DNA of 64,000 nucleotides. It comes from Actinomyces sp. UMB0138. GTDB lineage: Bacteria; Bacillota; Negativicutes; Veillonellales; Veillonellaceae. The first letter of the stretch is position 1. Every line of letters begins with the position of its first letter. The notes under the pieces were generated by a model, which was not told the origin of the DNA, did no database searches, and saw only the letters and a program-made list of their open reading frames with translations. The stretch is from the NCBI RefSeq assembly GCF_002849225.1, contig NZ_PKMC01000002.1:310001-374000 (forward strand), read 5' to 3'. Position numbers and translations under genes: made by a program. Positions 42,505-50,784 of the stretch are shown here, in pieces.

Positions 42505-43470
42505 CTATTTGACCTTTACAACCGTTCTTCCCAGCGCATTTGCCTCAGCGATCGTATCCAGCGCCGTCCCCACTTCATCAAGGGGGACAGTATGCACGAG
42601 TGCCCGCAGCAGATCCGGGCTGACGCCCTCGGCAAGATTCTGCCAAAGCTGGGCCCGCAATTCCGGAGCAAGGAACGTGACAGAAACCCCCAGGACGTTG
42701 ATGCCACGCAGAATCAGGGGCAGCACGTTGGTCTGCAACTTGTTGCCCGCCGCGTTGCCAATGACAGCTACGGAGGCACCCGTGCTGGCGCTACGCAGCA
42801 GCCAATCCAAAGTGGTACCCCCAACCACGTCTACACCGCCAGCCCAGCGGGACTTTTCTAGAGGGCGATGCCCAAAGTCCGGGTAGGACTCGATCTGGGC
42901 TGCCCCCGCCATCTGCAACAGCTCAGCCACGTTGTCTTTACGCGAGAACGCGTGTACCTCGCGCCCAGCCTTGGCAAGAAGTGCGGTAGCAAGTAGCCCA
43001 GCGCCGCCGCTGGCGCCCGTAACCGCAACCGGTCCGTCGGGCAACCCCACCGCTTGCAACTTGTGTACGGCCAGCGCCGCCGCATAACCGGCAGTGCCCA
43101 AAGCCGAAGCGGTCCACGTATCCATGTTCTGCGGCAGGGGAGTGACCCATGAAGACGGTACTCGCACGTATTCGCAGTATCCGCCCGGATGCTTCTCAGA
43201 AAGAGAAGCGCCCGTAACGGTCACGGGAGTACCCACCGCCAAGCCGGTCTGCCCGGGCTGCTCGATCGTGCCGGTAACATCGCAACCACCAATCAGCGGC
43301 AACGACCTGGCAATCGGGGCCTTTCCCGAAGCGGCCAAGCCATCCTTGTAGTTAACTGAAGAATATTCGACACGGATGAGGGCGTCGCCCTCCCCAAGAG
43401 CGTCTTCGCCCACTTCGCAAACGCGCCCCGCAGCTCGCCCATCCCTGTCTTCAAGTAGAAAAGCTTTCAT
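42505..43470 (-). CDS. YhdH/YhfP-family NADPH oxidoreductase (acrylyl-CoA reductase type)
   Basis: A 321-aa medium-chain dehydrogenase without catalytic zinc. The amino end MKAFLLEDRDGR and SSVNYKDGLAASG, GGCDVTGT and the Rossmann motif VTGASGGAGLLA (about residues 149-160) are characteristic of the YhdH/AcuI branch, which reduces acrylyl-CoA or quinone-like enones with NADPH. Start ATG 43470 gives the canonical amino end; in-frame sequence upstream is unrelated. One GAGGGCGTCGCCCTC palindrome lies at about 43378-43392 in the coding region. Confidence 0.92.
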   Translation of the reverse strand: MKAFLLEDRDGRAAGRVCEVGEDALGEGDALIRVEYSSVNYKDGLAASGKAPIARSLPLIGGCDVTGTIEQPGQTGLAVGTPVTVTGASLSEKHPGGYCEYVRVPSSWVTPLPQNMDTWTASALGTAGYAAALAVHKLQAVGLPDGPVAVTGASGGAGLLATALLAKAGREVHAFSRKDNVAELLQMAGAAQIESYPDFGHRPLEKSRWAGGVDVVGGTTLDWLLRSASTGASVAVIGNAAGNKLQTNVLPLILRGINVLGVSVTFLAPELRAQLWQNLAEGVSPDLLRALVHTVPLDEVGTALDTIAEANALGRTVVKVK

Positions 43471-43597
43471 AAGCCCTATTGTCGCAAACGTTGCCTGGAC
43501 TGGGAAGAGACTTAGGACTTTCAGAATTTGGACTAAGGGATGAACTCCGCTCGCCCGCGCGCTAGCGTAGTGACAAGCTAACCCGAAAGGCCTAATC

Positions 43598-44164
43598 GTG
43601 AGCACTATTCCTGGCATTGGTAGCGTTGAACCGAAACCCGCCCTGGACAACCTTGATCTACTAGCAGCTCCGGTAGCGGAGGCACTGGAGGCTGTGGTGG
43701 CCGACAATCCTGAGCTCGCCGACCAGGCGCTGGCAGTGGCAATCGACCCTGATCTAGCCGACACGGAAGCGATGACCGAAGCATTCGGCATGGACCTGTC
43801 GCTGTCCGCCAACTGTATTCTGGTGGCAGGCAAACGCGCCGGCGAAGAACGAGTCGCCGCCTGCCTCGTGCGCGCTCACACCTTCGCCGACGTCAACCAC
43901 GTGGTGAAGAAAACCTTGAACGTGCGCAAAGCGTCCTTCTGGCCTCAGGAAAAGGCAGTGGAGGCCTCGGGAATGGAATACGGCGGAATCACGCCGGTCG
44001 GGTTGCCCTCCGAATGGCGGCTGCTGATCGACACCAGGTGCACGGAAGGTTGGGCTTGCATCGGCTCCGGCCTGCGCAGCTCCAAGCTCTTTATTACCGG
44101 TGAACTGCTAAAGGCATTGCCGGACGCCGAGATTATTGAAGGGCTTGGCGTAGAGCCAAAATAG
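43598..44164 (+). CDS. YbaK/EbsC-family aminoacyl-tRNA deacylase-like protein
   Basis: A 188-aa protein. The core (about residues 60-165) has NCILVAGKR, VAACLVRAHTFADVNHVVKKTL (the conserved Lys of the deacylase site), MEYGGITPVGLP (GG-TP motif) and LLIDTRC...GSGLRSSKL. Proteins of this family hydrolyse mischarged Cys-tRNA or Ala-tRNA. GTG 43598 with GAAAGG upstream. The nucleoside kinase gene follows after 24 bases. Confidence 0.88.
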   Translation: MSTIPGIGSVEPKPALDNLDLLAAPVAEALEAVVADNPELADQALAVAIDPDLADTEAMTEAFGMDLSLSANCILVAGKRAGEERVAACLVRAHTFADVNHVVKKTLNVRKASFWPQEKAVEASGMEYGGITPVGLPSEWRLLIDTRCTEGWACIGSGLRSSKLFITGELLKALPDAEIIEGLGVEPK

Positions 44165-44188
44165 TCCTTCGCAAAGTAGACTTGGGTC

Positions 44189-44827
44189 GTGGAGAGCATT
44201 GATGGAAGCCGCGCCGAAATAGTGGTGCAGCTGCTTACGCGTATCGAAGCGCTGTGCGCGAATTCGTCCTCGCGCGTGCTGATAGGCATAGCAGGATGCC
44301 CCGGCGCCGGAAAGACAACCCTCACGAAGCTTCTGCTGGACGGGATTCCCGAAGCCGCCTGGGTACCCATGGACGGCTTCCACCTTTCCGACGCGGTGCT
44401 AACCGACCGCGGCACCCTGGACCGAAAAGGAGCGCCGGATACCTTCGACACCGAGGGGTATTTTTCGGCCCTGCAACGGATCAAAGCTGGACGCGAGGAC
44501 GTGTATGTGCCGTCTTTTGACCGCGATCTGGAGCAGCCGATAGCTGCCGGTCTGCGAGTACCCGTAGAAGCCAAGGTAGTCATCTCTGAGGGCAATTATC
44601 TGCTGCTAGCAAGGGATGAATGGGATCGTATCCACCAACTTTTTGACCAGGTGTGGTTTGTGGATACACCGCCAGAACTGCGAATATCGCGGCTCGTCAA
44701 CCGGCACATGCGCTACGGCAAGCCACCCCAGTTTGCGCGCGAATGGGTGCAGGAAGTGGACGAAGCCAACGCCGCCCTCATAGAAGAGGACGCGCAAAGT
44801 GCAGACTTGCTGGTGCCCTTCGACTAG
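44189..44827 (+). CDS. Nucleoside/nucleotide kinase family protein (PRK/uridine-kinase-like)
   Basis: A 212-aa P-loop kinase. Walker A GIAGCPGAGKTTL (about residues 33-45), VPMDGFHLSD with the substrate-binding Asp, DTFDTEGYF, PSFDRDLEQP and EGNYLLL, then a LID region RLVNRHMRYGKPP. This set marks the group related to PanK/fructose- or ribulokinase-like PRK enzymes; the substrate may be a nucleoside or sugar. GTG 44189 is preceded by a weak site. A strong terminator follows. Confidence 0.85.
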   Translation: MESIDGSRAEIVVQLLTRIEALCANSSSRVLIGIAGCPGAGKTTLTKLLLDGIPEAAWVPMDGFHLSDAVLTDRGTLDRKGAPDTFDTEGYFSALQRIKAGREDVYVPSFDRDLEQPIAAGLRVPVEAKVVISEGNYLLLARDEWDRIHQLFDQVWFVDTPPELRISRLVNRHMRYGKPPQFAREWVQEVDEANAALIEEDAQSADLLVPFD

Positions 44828-44841
44828 CAGCTATTAACAGC

Positions 44842-44872
44842 AAAAGTGGGAGCCAAAAAGGCCCCCACTTTT
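44842..44872. terminator. Bidirectional terminator between the kinase and mmpL genes
   Basis: AAAAGTGGGaGCC pairs with GGCcCCCACTTTT around five As (one mismatch). It separates convergent genes and has A and T runs on both sides. Confidence 0.88.
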
Positions 44873-44887
44873 CTGCCCTATCGCTAC

Positions 44888-47365
44888 CTAAACTGCCGTG
44901 GAACCGTCACCTTTCGCGGATGCTGGGACAGATAGGTTTGCCCCTTCTACATCTAGGTGCGGCAGGATCTTGTCCAACCACTTTGGCAGCCACCAGGCCG
45001 CGTCTCCCAGTAGGTGCATGAGCGCGGGAATTACTAGTAGACGTACGATGAACGCGTCCAGGATTATGCCCAGCGTCAGACCGAAGCCAATTGACTTGAT
45101 CATCGGGTTGGAATTGAAAATAAACCCGGCGAAGACTGCGGTCATAATGGTCGCTGCCGCTATAACTACCGTGCGGCCAGAATGTAATCCTTCACGTACT
45201 GCCGTACGAGCGTCGATCCCCTTAGAGTGGGCTTCCTTCATGCCCGAGACTAGGAATAGCTGGTAGTCCATTGCCAATCCGAACAGAATGCCCGTCATTA
45301 TGATCGGTAGGAATGACAGAACCGGACCGGGGGTTGTGATGTTGAATAGCGACGCCAAGTGTCCTTCCTGGAACACCCAGGTGACCCCTCCGAATGCGCC
45401 CAGCACGGACAGGGCGAACCCGATTGTTGCTGTCAGCGGCACCAGGATAGAGCGGAACACCACCATCAAGATCAGGAAAGACAGCCCGATCACGATCAGC
45501 AGGTACGGTACAAGCGCGTCCGAAATAACTTCCGAAACGTCGATCATTGCCGAGGTCGATCCGGCAACTCCCATCTTGTAGCCGTGGTCCATGTCGCGCA
45601 GCTGGTGTACTAGAGTCTCAGTCTGCTTGGCCGACGGGCCGTGTTTGGGTACTACTTGGTAGGCAATCAGCTTGTGATTGTCAGAGGCGCCCACTGGCAC
45701 CACAGCGGCGACCTCAGCGAGTTTGTTAATTTGCTTGCCGATTTCTACCTGTTTCGAGGTGACGGCGTCTTGGGCGATCGGTTTGTCCAATTCCGCAACG
45801 GCTAACAGTGGGCCGTTCATGCCGTCGCCGAATTTATCCTGCATGATCTTGTAGGTCTGGTGAACCTCAGATTCCTTCGCTTCCGAGGATGCGTCAGGTA
45901 GCCCAAGACGCATGTTCAAAGACGGAATAGCAAGAGCTGCCAACACCAGCAAACCCGCCACCACGGTCACGGTAGCCCGCATAGTGCCCATGGGCGCAGG
46001 AAGGGTGTGCGGTTTTGGATGCTGACCGAGCCCCTCACGTGCTTTCTTAGGAAGAATGCGTAGTCCAATTAGCTTTAGGAGGGCGGGTGTTAGGGTAATT
46101 GCCACTAGGATGGCGGTCAAAACCGCGAAAGCTCCGACGGTGCCCATCATGCCAACAATTGAAATGCCCGTAACGTTTAGGGCCAACAGGGCGATGATGA
46201 CGGTGGATCCAGCGAACACCACGGCTCCGCCCGAGGTGCCGTTGGCAACGCCAATCGAGTCGATTAGGCCCATACCGCGCAGTAGCTGCTTTCGGTGCCT
46301 ATTCAAGATGAATAGGGAATAGTCGATGCCAACTGCGAGCCCCAACATCAAGCCGAGCACAGGGGTTACCGAGAACATGTCGACGATGCCTGAGAAGGCC
46401 ATTGCGGTAGTTACAGCGATACCGACCCCTAACAGTGCATTGATTAGGGGCAGTCCGGCACCGATCAGGGTGCCTAACATGAGCAAAAGGACGATGCCTG
46501 CGATCACCACTCCCGCTATCTCGCCTGGGCCGACCATTTGCGGCATAGTACGTGCCAGGTCAGTGCCGAAATGGGCCTTGACGCCGTGCATGTCGGTGTC
46601 ATTGATGGCCTTCATCAAGTCGGCCTTGGAATCCATCGAAACATCCATCAGCTCTTTGTCGAAAGAAATGGAACTGATGGCGGCGGTTCCGTCTTTCGAG
46701 ATCATGCGCGTTCCGGCGGCCATGTCAGCCATGGCCTTGCCGTCAGTGAGTTGTTTCTTCTTAGCGTCTAATTTTGCTTTGCCGGAATTTAGCTCCCGCT
46801 GCTTTTCTTCTAGCAGCTGCTTCTGCTGATCCAGCTCCGCCTGCTGCGGGGCAAGCTGAGCCTCCGCCTCTGGCATGGCTGCCTTGGCTTGATCGAGTTG
46901 GGCCTGTCCGGCCTCGATCTGTTTCTTGCCCTGGTCTAGTTGAGCCTGACCCGCCTTGGCCCGTTCTTCGGCCTCGGCAAGCTTGTGCTCGCCGGCAGCC
47001 ATCTTCTGCATTCCCCTATCCAGCTTTTGCTGTGCGGCGAACGGATCAGTGGCAGTCTTGACGTCCTTTACCTTTTCAGCATTCTTCAGCGCCTGGGCGA
47101 TGCCTTTGCGCTGTTCTGGGGTAAATTTGTCTGTCGCCGTAAAAACGATCTGACTACTGCCACCGGAAGCTTTCTTGAAGTTCTTCGATAGCTGGTCTGC
47201 CACCTTCGAGGTGGGAGTATTTGGTAGGTCGATAGTTGTGGACATTGGGCCGTGGAATAACCCAAATCCCACGAAAGATAGGGCAAGTATCGCTACCCAG
47301 GTAACGATAACCGCCCAGGCGTGCTGGGCGCAAAAGCGGCCCAGTCGTTCCAACAGTTTTGCCAT
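44888..47365 (-). CDS. MMPL-family RND transporter
   Basis: An 825-aa exporter of the MmpL/YdgH class, driven by the proton gradient. After an amino-terminal membrane helix comes an outer loop with a predicted coiled coil of repeated LDQGKKQIEAGQAQL-type heptads (about residues 105-200). A bundle of six membrane segments follows with the Asp-containing GLAVGIDYSLFILNRHRK motif near 350. The second half repeats the design, with GLAMDYQLFLVSGMKEAH near 710. Such pumps export lipids or drugs. The upstream tetR gene (28-bp gap) suggests drug- or lipid-responsive control. Confidence 0.93.
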   Translation of the reverse strand: MAKLLERLGRFCAQHAWAVIVTWVAILALSFVGFGLFHGPMSTTIDLPNTPTSKVADQLSKNFKKASGGSSQIVFTATDKFTPEQRKGIAQALKNAEKVKDVKTATDPFAAQQKLDRGMQKMAAGEHKLAEAEERAKAGQAQLDQGKKQIEAGQAQLDQAKAAMPEAEAQLAPQQAELDQQKQLLEEKQRELNSGKAKLDAKKKQLTDGKAMADMAAGTRMISKDGTAAISSISFDKELMDVSMDSKADLMKAINDTDMHGVKAHFGTDLARTMPQMVGPGEIAGVVIAGIVLLLMLGTLIGAGLPLINALLGVGIAVTTAMAFSGIVDMFSVTPVLGLMLGLAVGIDYSLFILNRHRKQLLRGMGLIDSIGVANGTSGGAVVFAGSTVIIALLALNVTGISIVGMMGTVGAFAVLTAILVAITLTPALLKLIGLRILPKKAREGLGQHPKPHTLPAPMGTMRATVTVVAGLLVLAALAIPSLNMRLGLPDASSEAKESEVHQTYKIMQDKFGDGMNGPLLAVAELDKPIAQDAVTSKQVEIGKQINKLAEVAAVVPVGASDNHKLIAYQVVPKHGPSAKQTETLVHQLRDMDHGYKMGVAGSTSAMIDVSEVISDALVPYLLIVIGLSFLILMVVFRSILVPLTATIGFALSVLGAFGGVTWVFQEGHLASLFNITTPGPVLSFLPIIMTGILFGLAMDYQLFLVSGMKEAHSKGIDARTAVREGLHSGRTVVIAAATIMTAVFAGFIFNSNPMIKSIGFGLTLGIILDAFIVRLLVIPALMHLLGDAAWWLPKWLDKILPHLDVEGANLSVPASAKGDGSTAV

Positions 47366-47393
47366 AAGTCTTCCTTTAGTAAAAGTGCCTATT

Positions 47394-48023
47394 TTAGCGG
47401 CCGAGGCCGGATTCTAGGCGTGCAAATGCATGCTGCAGATTTTCCTGCCAATCCTCGCGAGCCTTCCTAGAGAGATGGCCGGGAACCGGTGAATATTTCG
47501 GAACCCACTCGCGGGCGCACAGCGATACGGCAAGAAACAGCGAACCAACAGTGAGACGTATATCGAGTACGGAAATATTGGGATATTTCTGTTGTAGTCC
47601 TGTCTGGAACGCGTAGCTCAGCTGGCCAAAAACCTGTCCAAAAAGCTGATTAGTTTTTTCTTGTCTGCTAGAAAAGCTGTTAATTACCTGATCAAAATAG
47701 GCAATTTGTTCAGGTAGATCGGCTTCTACAAGTGCGTTAGCTGTGTTGTGAAAAAGGTCCGCAACCGTGGCAGTTTCGGGATTTGTGTCCCGCTCCAAGA
47801 TTGCATTTCCGAGGGCGGAAAAGACCTGTGCGCAGTGTTCTACTACTGCTTCGTCCAACGAGGCAAAGTGGTTGAAAATCGTGCGCCTGGATACGCCCGC
47901 TTTGCGGGCGAGTCCAGTAGCGGTAAGCTCGCTCAACTCGCCGCCCTCGATGGTGGCATCGATGGCTGCGAGTATGGCGTCCCTGGATGAGGACGCGGTG
48001 CGAGGCATGCGTCGTACGTTCAC
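47394..48023 (-). CDS. TetR-family transcriptional regulator
   Basis: A 209-aa repressor (204 aa if ATG 48008 is used). The amino-terminal helix-turn-helix reads LTATGLARKAGVSRRTIFNHFASLDEAV (about residues 35-62); the carboxyl part is the variable ligand-binding domain. It is followed directly by the mmpL gene, so it probably controls its own operon through the perfect palindrome at 48046-48060. The ligand is unknown. Confidence 0.92.
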   Translation of the reverse strand: MNVRRMPRTASSSRDAILAAIDATIEGGELSELTATGLARKAGVSRRTIFNHFASLDEAVVEHCAQVFSALGNAILERDTNPETATVADLFHNTANALVEADLPEQIAYFDQVINSFSSRQEKTNQLFGQVFGQLSYAFQTGLQQKYPNISVLDIRLTVGSLFLAVSLCAREWVPKYSPVPGHLSRKAREDWQENLQHAFARLESGLGR

Positions 48024-48045
48024 GTATGAAGATGGTACGCGCCGT

Positions 48046-48060
48046 TTGCACTGAGTGCAA
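48046..48060. promoter_or_regulatory. Candidate TetR operator
   Basis: TTGCACTGAGTGCAA is a perfect 15-bp palindrome centred 30 bp upstream of the tetR start. The position and symmetry fit autoregulation by a TetR dimer. Confidence 0.65.
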
Positions 48061-48127
48061 TTGCGCAGTTGAGAGTTATGACACTACTGAATGTTTGAGC
48101 ATGCAGGGTCGACTTTACGGAAGGGTG

Positions 48128-48406
48128 CTAATCTAACCCGATGTCGAAAGCGGCGTCGAGATCTTCGCGTGAGTAGGTGCGGAAAGCTAGGTGGGTGATC
48201 AGTTTTTCCACGCCCTCGACCTTAGCGATCTGGTCAGAAATTACCTTGGCTATTTCGTCGTGAGACGACACGCGCACGATCGCAATCAAGTCGGCTTCGC
48301 CGGTGGTGGAGTAGACCTCAGCTACCCCGTCTATAGCGGCCACCTTTTTTCCCACGGTGGTGATCTTGGCGGGCGTTATGTTGAGCATGACAATAGCGGT
48401 AAGCAT
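48128..48406 (-). CDS. Stand-alone Lrp/AsnC ligand-binding (RAM) domain protein
   Basis: A 92-aa protein equal to the effector-binding half of Lrp/AsnC regulators, without a DNA-binding domain. MLTAIVMLNITP, DGVAEVYSTTGEADLIAIVRV and the LITHLAFRTY end are typical; the GEADL-type loop binds amino acids at the dimer interface. Stand-alone RAM proteins oligomerise and may sense amino acids. AGGAGGAAAA precedes ATG 48406. Confidence 0.9.
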   Translation of the reverse strand: MLTAIVMLNITPAKITTVGKKVAAIDGVAEVYSTTGEADLIAIVRVSSHDEIAKVISDQIAKVEGVEKLITHLAFRTYSREDLDAAFDIGLD

Positions 48407-48718
48407 TTTTCCTCCTAAAGCTCACCCAACCTTACCTTTAAAAGAGGTGCGAGAGTGCGCCGGCGATAAACCGGTATCCAGTTGCCTTATATGTTGAAGG
48501 GTTGGGATCGCAGGTAAGGTAGCAAACATTAGTCTATTTTAATCTTAAGCGCTTGCAATCCTGAGAAATTCCTTGGAATGGTATGGGGTGTTCGAGCTAG
48601 CGTCAAAAATTTTTCCAATATGAAAAATAATAATGCTGCACGCTTTATCTATTGCAGAAAATGAATTAATCGTTATACGGTGATGGTGACATAGGAAGAT
48701 AAATAAGGAGCACGCAAT
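48407..48718. other. AT-rich control region upstream of lsr2
   Basis: No gene is seen. The second half (48535-48715) is strongly AT-rich for this genome, with AAAAATTTTT, AATAATAATG and TTAATCGTTATAC. Lsr2 binds AT-rich minor grooves and is autoregulated in other actinobacteria, so this is a likely self-binding site. TTATAC at 48673 could be a -10 element. Confidence 0.5.
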
Positions 48719-49042
48719 ATGGCCAAGATGGTGAAGACGATTTTGCTAGACGACGTTGACGGTTCGCAGGCTGCGTCCACAGTTCAGTTTGGGTACCAGG
48801 GCGTCCAATATGAAATCGATCTTAGCGACGAAAATGCTAAGAAATTCCAAGAACTAATGCAGCCATGGGTTGATGCGGGGCGCAGGACTGGTGGACGGCG
48901 TCGTTCCGGTACCGCAGTTAAAAGCAAGACTAAGGCTGCAGAAATTCGCGAATGGGCACGGGAAAAGGGGCTTGATGTTCCCGATCGTGGCCGTATTCCG
49001 GTAGAAATTCGTGAGCGCTACGCTCAGGAAGTCGAAGACTAA
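48719..49042 (+). CDS. lsr2: Nucleoid-associated protein Lsr2
   Basis: An H-NS-like silencer that binds AT-rich, often foreign, DNA. The protein is 107 aa. The amino-terminal oligomerisation domain runs from MAKMVKTILLDDVDGS to about residue 60 (VQYEIDLSDENAKKF). A basic linker (TGGRRRSG) leads to the carboxyl DNA-binding domain EIREWAREKGLDVPDRGRIPVEI, whose RGR loop inserts into the minor groove. AAGGAG precedes ATG 48719. Confidence 0.96.
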   Translation: MAKMVKTILLDDVDGSQAASTVQFGYQGVQYEIDLSDENAKKFQELMQPWVDAGRRTGGRRRSGTAVKSKTKAAEIREWAREKGLDVPDRGRIPVEIRERYAQEVED

Positions 49043-49114
49043 TTCACTCTGCAATGTGGCAGTTAAGCCATTGGTCCTCTTTTGTGCATGCCGTGAGCGT
49101 GAAAGGATAAAAGT

Positions 49115-49852
49115 ATGACTTACAAACTAGTACTGCTCCGCCATGGGCAGAGCGAATGGAACGCTAAGAACCTGTTTACTGGTTGGGTTGACGTGCCGCT
49201 TTCCGAAGCTGGCCGCGAAGAGGCAGTTCACGGAGGTGAGCTGCTGAAGAAGGAGGGCATTCTTCCTGACCTGCTGTTCACCTCTATGTTGCGTCGCGCC
49301 ATCTCCACTGCAAACCTCGCGTTGGACGCTTGCGATCGTCACTGGATTCCGGTGGAGCGCTCTTGGCGTCTGAACGAGCGTCACTACGGCGCCCTCCAAG
49401 GTAAGAACAAGAAGGAAATTCGCGACGAATACGGCGAAGAGCAGTTCATGCAGTGGCGTCGTTCCTACGACAATCCGCCGCCGCAGATCGAACTTGGTTC
49501 CGAGTTCAGCCAAGACAAGGATCCGCGCTACCAGGGCGAACCTATTCCTGCCACCGAGTGCTTGAAGGACGTTCTGGAACGCATGCTGCCCTACTGGGAG
49601 CAGACCATCCTTCCCGCAGTGAAAACTGGCAAGACCGTTTTGGTGGCAGCCCACGGCAACTCGCTGCGTGCGCTCGTCAAGCACCTAGATGGCATCTCTG
49701 ACGAGGAGATCTCGGGTCTGAACATTCCGACCGGTGTACCGCTCTACTACGAACTAGACGAGGAAACTCTGAAGCCCGTAAAGGCTGGCGGCACCTATCT
49801 TGATCCGGATGCACAGGCAAAGATTGAAGCTGTAGCAAACCAGGGCAAGTAG
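49115..49852 (+). CDS. gpmA: 2,3-bisphosphoglycerate-dependent phosphoglycerate mutase
   Basis: A glycolytic enzyme interconverting 3- and 2-phosphoglycerate. The 245-aa protein has the phosphohistidine motif [18 protein letters not shown] (His near residue 8), [12 protein letters not shown], and the second His in [15 protein letters not shown]. It lies beside phoU and senX3-regX3, the same neighbourhood (gpm1-senX3-regX3) as in Mycobacterium. A terminator follows at once. Confidence 0.97.
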   Translation: MTYKLVLLRHGQSEWNAKNLFTGWVDVPLSEAGREEAVHGGELLKKEGILPDLLFTSMLRRAISTANLALDACDRHWIPVERSWRLNERHYGALQGKNKKEIRDEYGEEQFMQWRRSYDNPPPQIELGSEFSQDKDPRYQGEPIPATECLKDVLERMLPYWEQTILPAVKTGKTVLVAAHGNSLRALVKHLDGISDEEISGLNIPTGVPLYYELDEETLKPVKAGGTYLDPDAQAKIEAVANQGK

Positions 49853-49856
49853 CCTT

Positions 49857-49895
49857 AAAAAATGGGGTCGGGAATTATCCCGGCCCCATTTTTTA
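49857..49895 (+). terminator. Terminator after gpmA
   Basis: AAAATGGGGtCGGG pairs with CCCGgCCCCATTTT around six bases, followed by TTAT. It starts five bases after the gpmA stop. Confidence 0.9.
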
Positions 49896-49917
49896 TGCCC
49901 GCTTTGCGAGCAAAATC

Positions 49918-49960
49918 TAGGTGCGCCCTCGCCGCTAGTAAACGGAAGAGGGCGCACCTA
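49918..49960. repeat. Perfect inverted pair carrying GAGGGCG (13-bp arms)
   Basis: TAGGTGCGCCCTC (49918-49930) and GAGGGCGCACCTA (49948-49960) are perfectly complementary around 17 bases. It stands between the gpmA terminator and the convergent phoU stop, so it may terminate phoU, but it is also a further inverted pair of the repeated heptamer. Confidence 0.75.
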
Positions 49961-49972
49961 CCAGCTTCCCGT

Positions 49973-50647
49973 TTAGTTCCCTTCGGCGGGGAAGTCGTGG
50001 GCATGTGCTACGGCAATGCCCTGAATTTGAAATGCGAGCCGGCGAGCTACAGAGGTTGCGTGATCGCCAAAGCGTTCAAAGAATCGGGCCAATAGCAAGA
50101 TATTCGCGATCTGCTGCCTGGATAGTTCGATAGATTCATCCAGCACCAGCTTATTTATTTCGATTTCTAGATCGTCAATCGCGTCGTCCTGGTCCTGGAT
50201 CTTACCGGCCAGCTTAATGTCCTTATCAGTGAGGGCATCAACGACGTTGTGAGCCGCCTGCACAACCAGCTTGGCCATCTGATCGATCTTTTGCTGGATA
50301 GGTTCCGGGGCTGGCTTGCTCGGGTGAGACTGGCGCACGATCTGGGCGACGTGCCTGGCCAGATCGCCCATGCGCTCCAAAGTCTGCGACACGCGCAGCG
50401 AGGTGATCACAATGCGCAAGTCCGTAGCAACCGGGGCCTGCAAGGCCAGCAGTTGCACGCACTGGTCATCGACGTGATCGGCTAGTTCGTCGATTCGATC
50501 GTCGGCGTCGATGGTCTGTTCTGCAACCACCACATCGCAGGTATTCATCGCTTCAACAGCGCGCTCCATAGCGCGGCGTACGTAACGGGACATGCGCAGA
50601 AGGTCCTCGTCTAGAGTGTCCATCTGAGTAATAAATTCTTGACGCAT
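49973..50647 (-). CDS. phoU: Phosphate signalling protein PhoU
   Basis: A 224-aa all-helical protein that links the phosphate transporter to the sensor kinase. From ATG 50647 it starts MRQEFITQMDTLDEDLLRM. Two PhoU repeats carry the metal-binding E(D)xxxD-type motifs (TIDADDRIDELADHVDD and KIQDQDDAIDDLEIEIN). TAAGGAG precedes the start. Divergent from senX3, with GTTCACT direct repeats between them. Confidence 0.94.
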   Translation of the reverse strand: MRQEFITQMDTLDEDLLRMSRYVRRAMERAVEAMNTCDVVVAEQTIDADDRIDELADHVDDQCVQLLALQAPVATDLRIVITSLRVSQTLERMGDLARHVAQIVRQSHPSKPAPEPIQQKIDQMAKLVVQAAHNVVDALTDKDIKLAGKIQDQDDAIDDLEIEINKLVLDESIELSRQQIANILLLARFFERFGDHATSVARRLAFQIQGIAVAHAHDFPAEGN

Positions 50648-50691
50648 GAGGCTCCTTAGACCAATAGTTGTGCAGCTTTTATCTAACCAGT

Positions 50692-50724
50692 CACCAGTGA
50701 ACTGAAGTCGGTATCTAAGTGAAC
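50692..50724 (-). promoter_or_regulatory. Candidate PHO box between phoU and senX3
   Basis: On the minus strand GTTCACT occurs at 50724-50718 and again at 50702-50696, exactly 22 bases (two helical turns, two 11-bp units) apart. PHO boxes of actinobacterial PhoP/RegX3-type regulators are built of 11-bp direct repeats with a GTTCACC-like core. The location fits control of phoU, of senX3-regX3, or of both. Confidence 0.55.
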
Positions 50725-50784
50725 AATGAGTTAATCCTACAGTTGCGTTAGTCACCGCGTCCTACTTCGGCGTATGTTTTAAAA

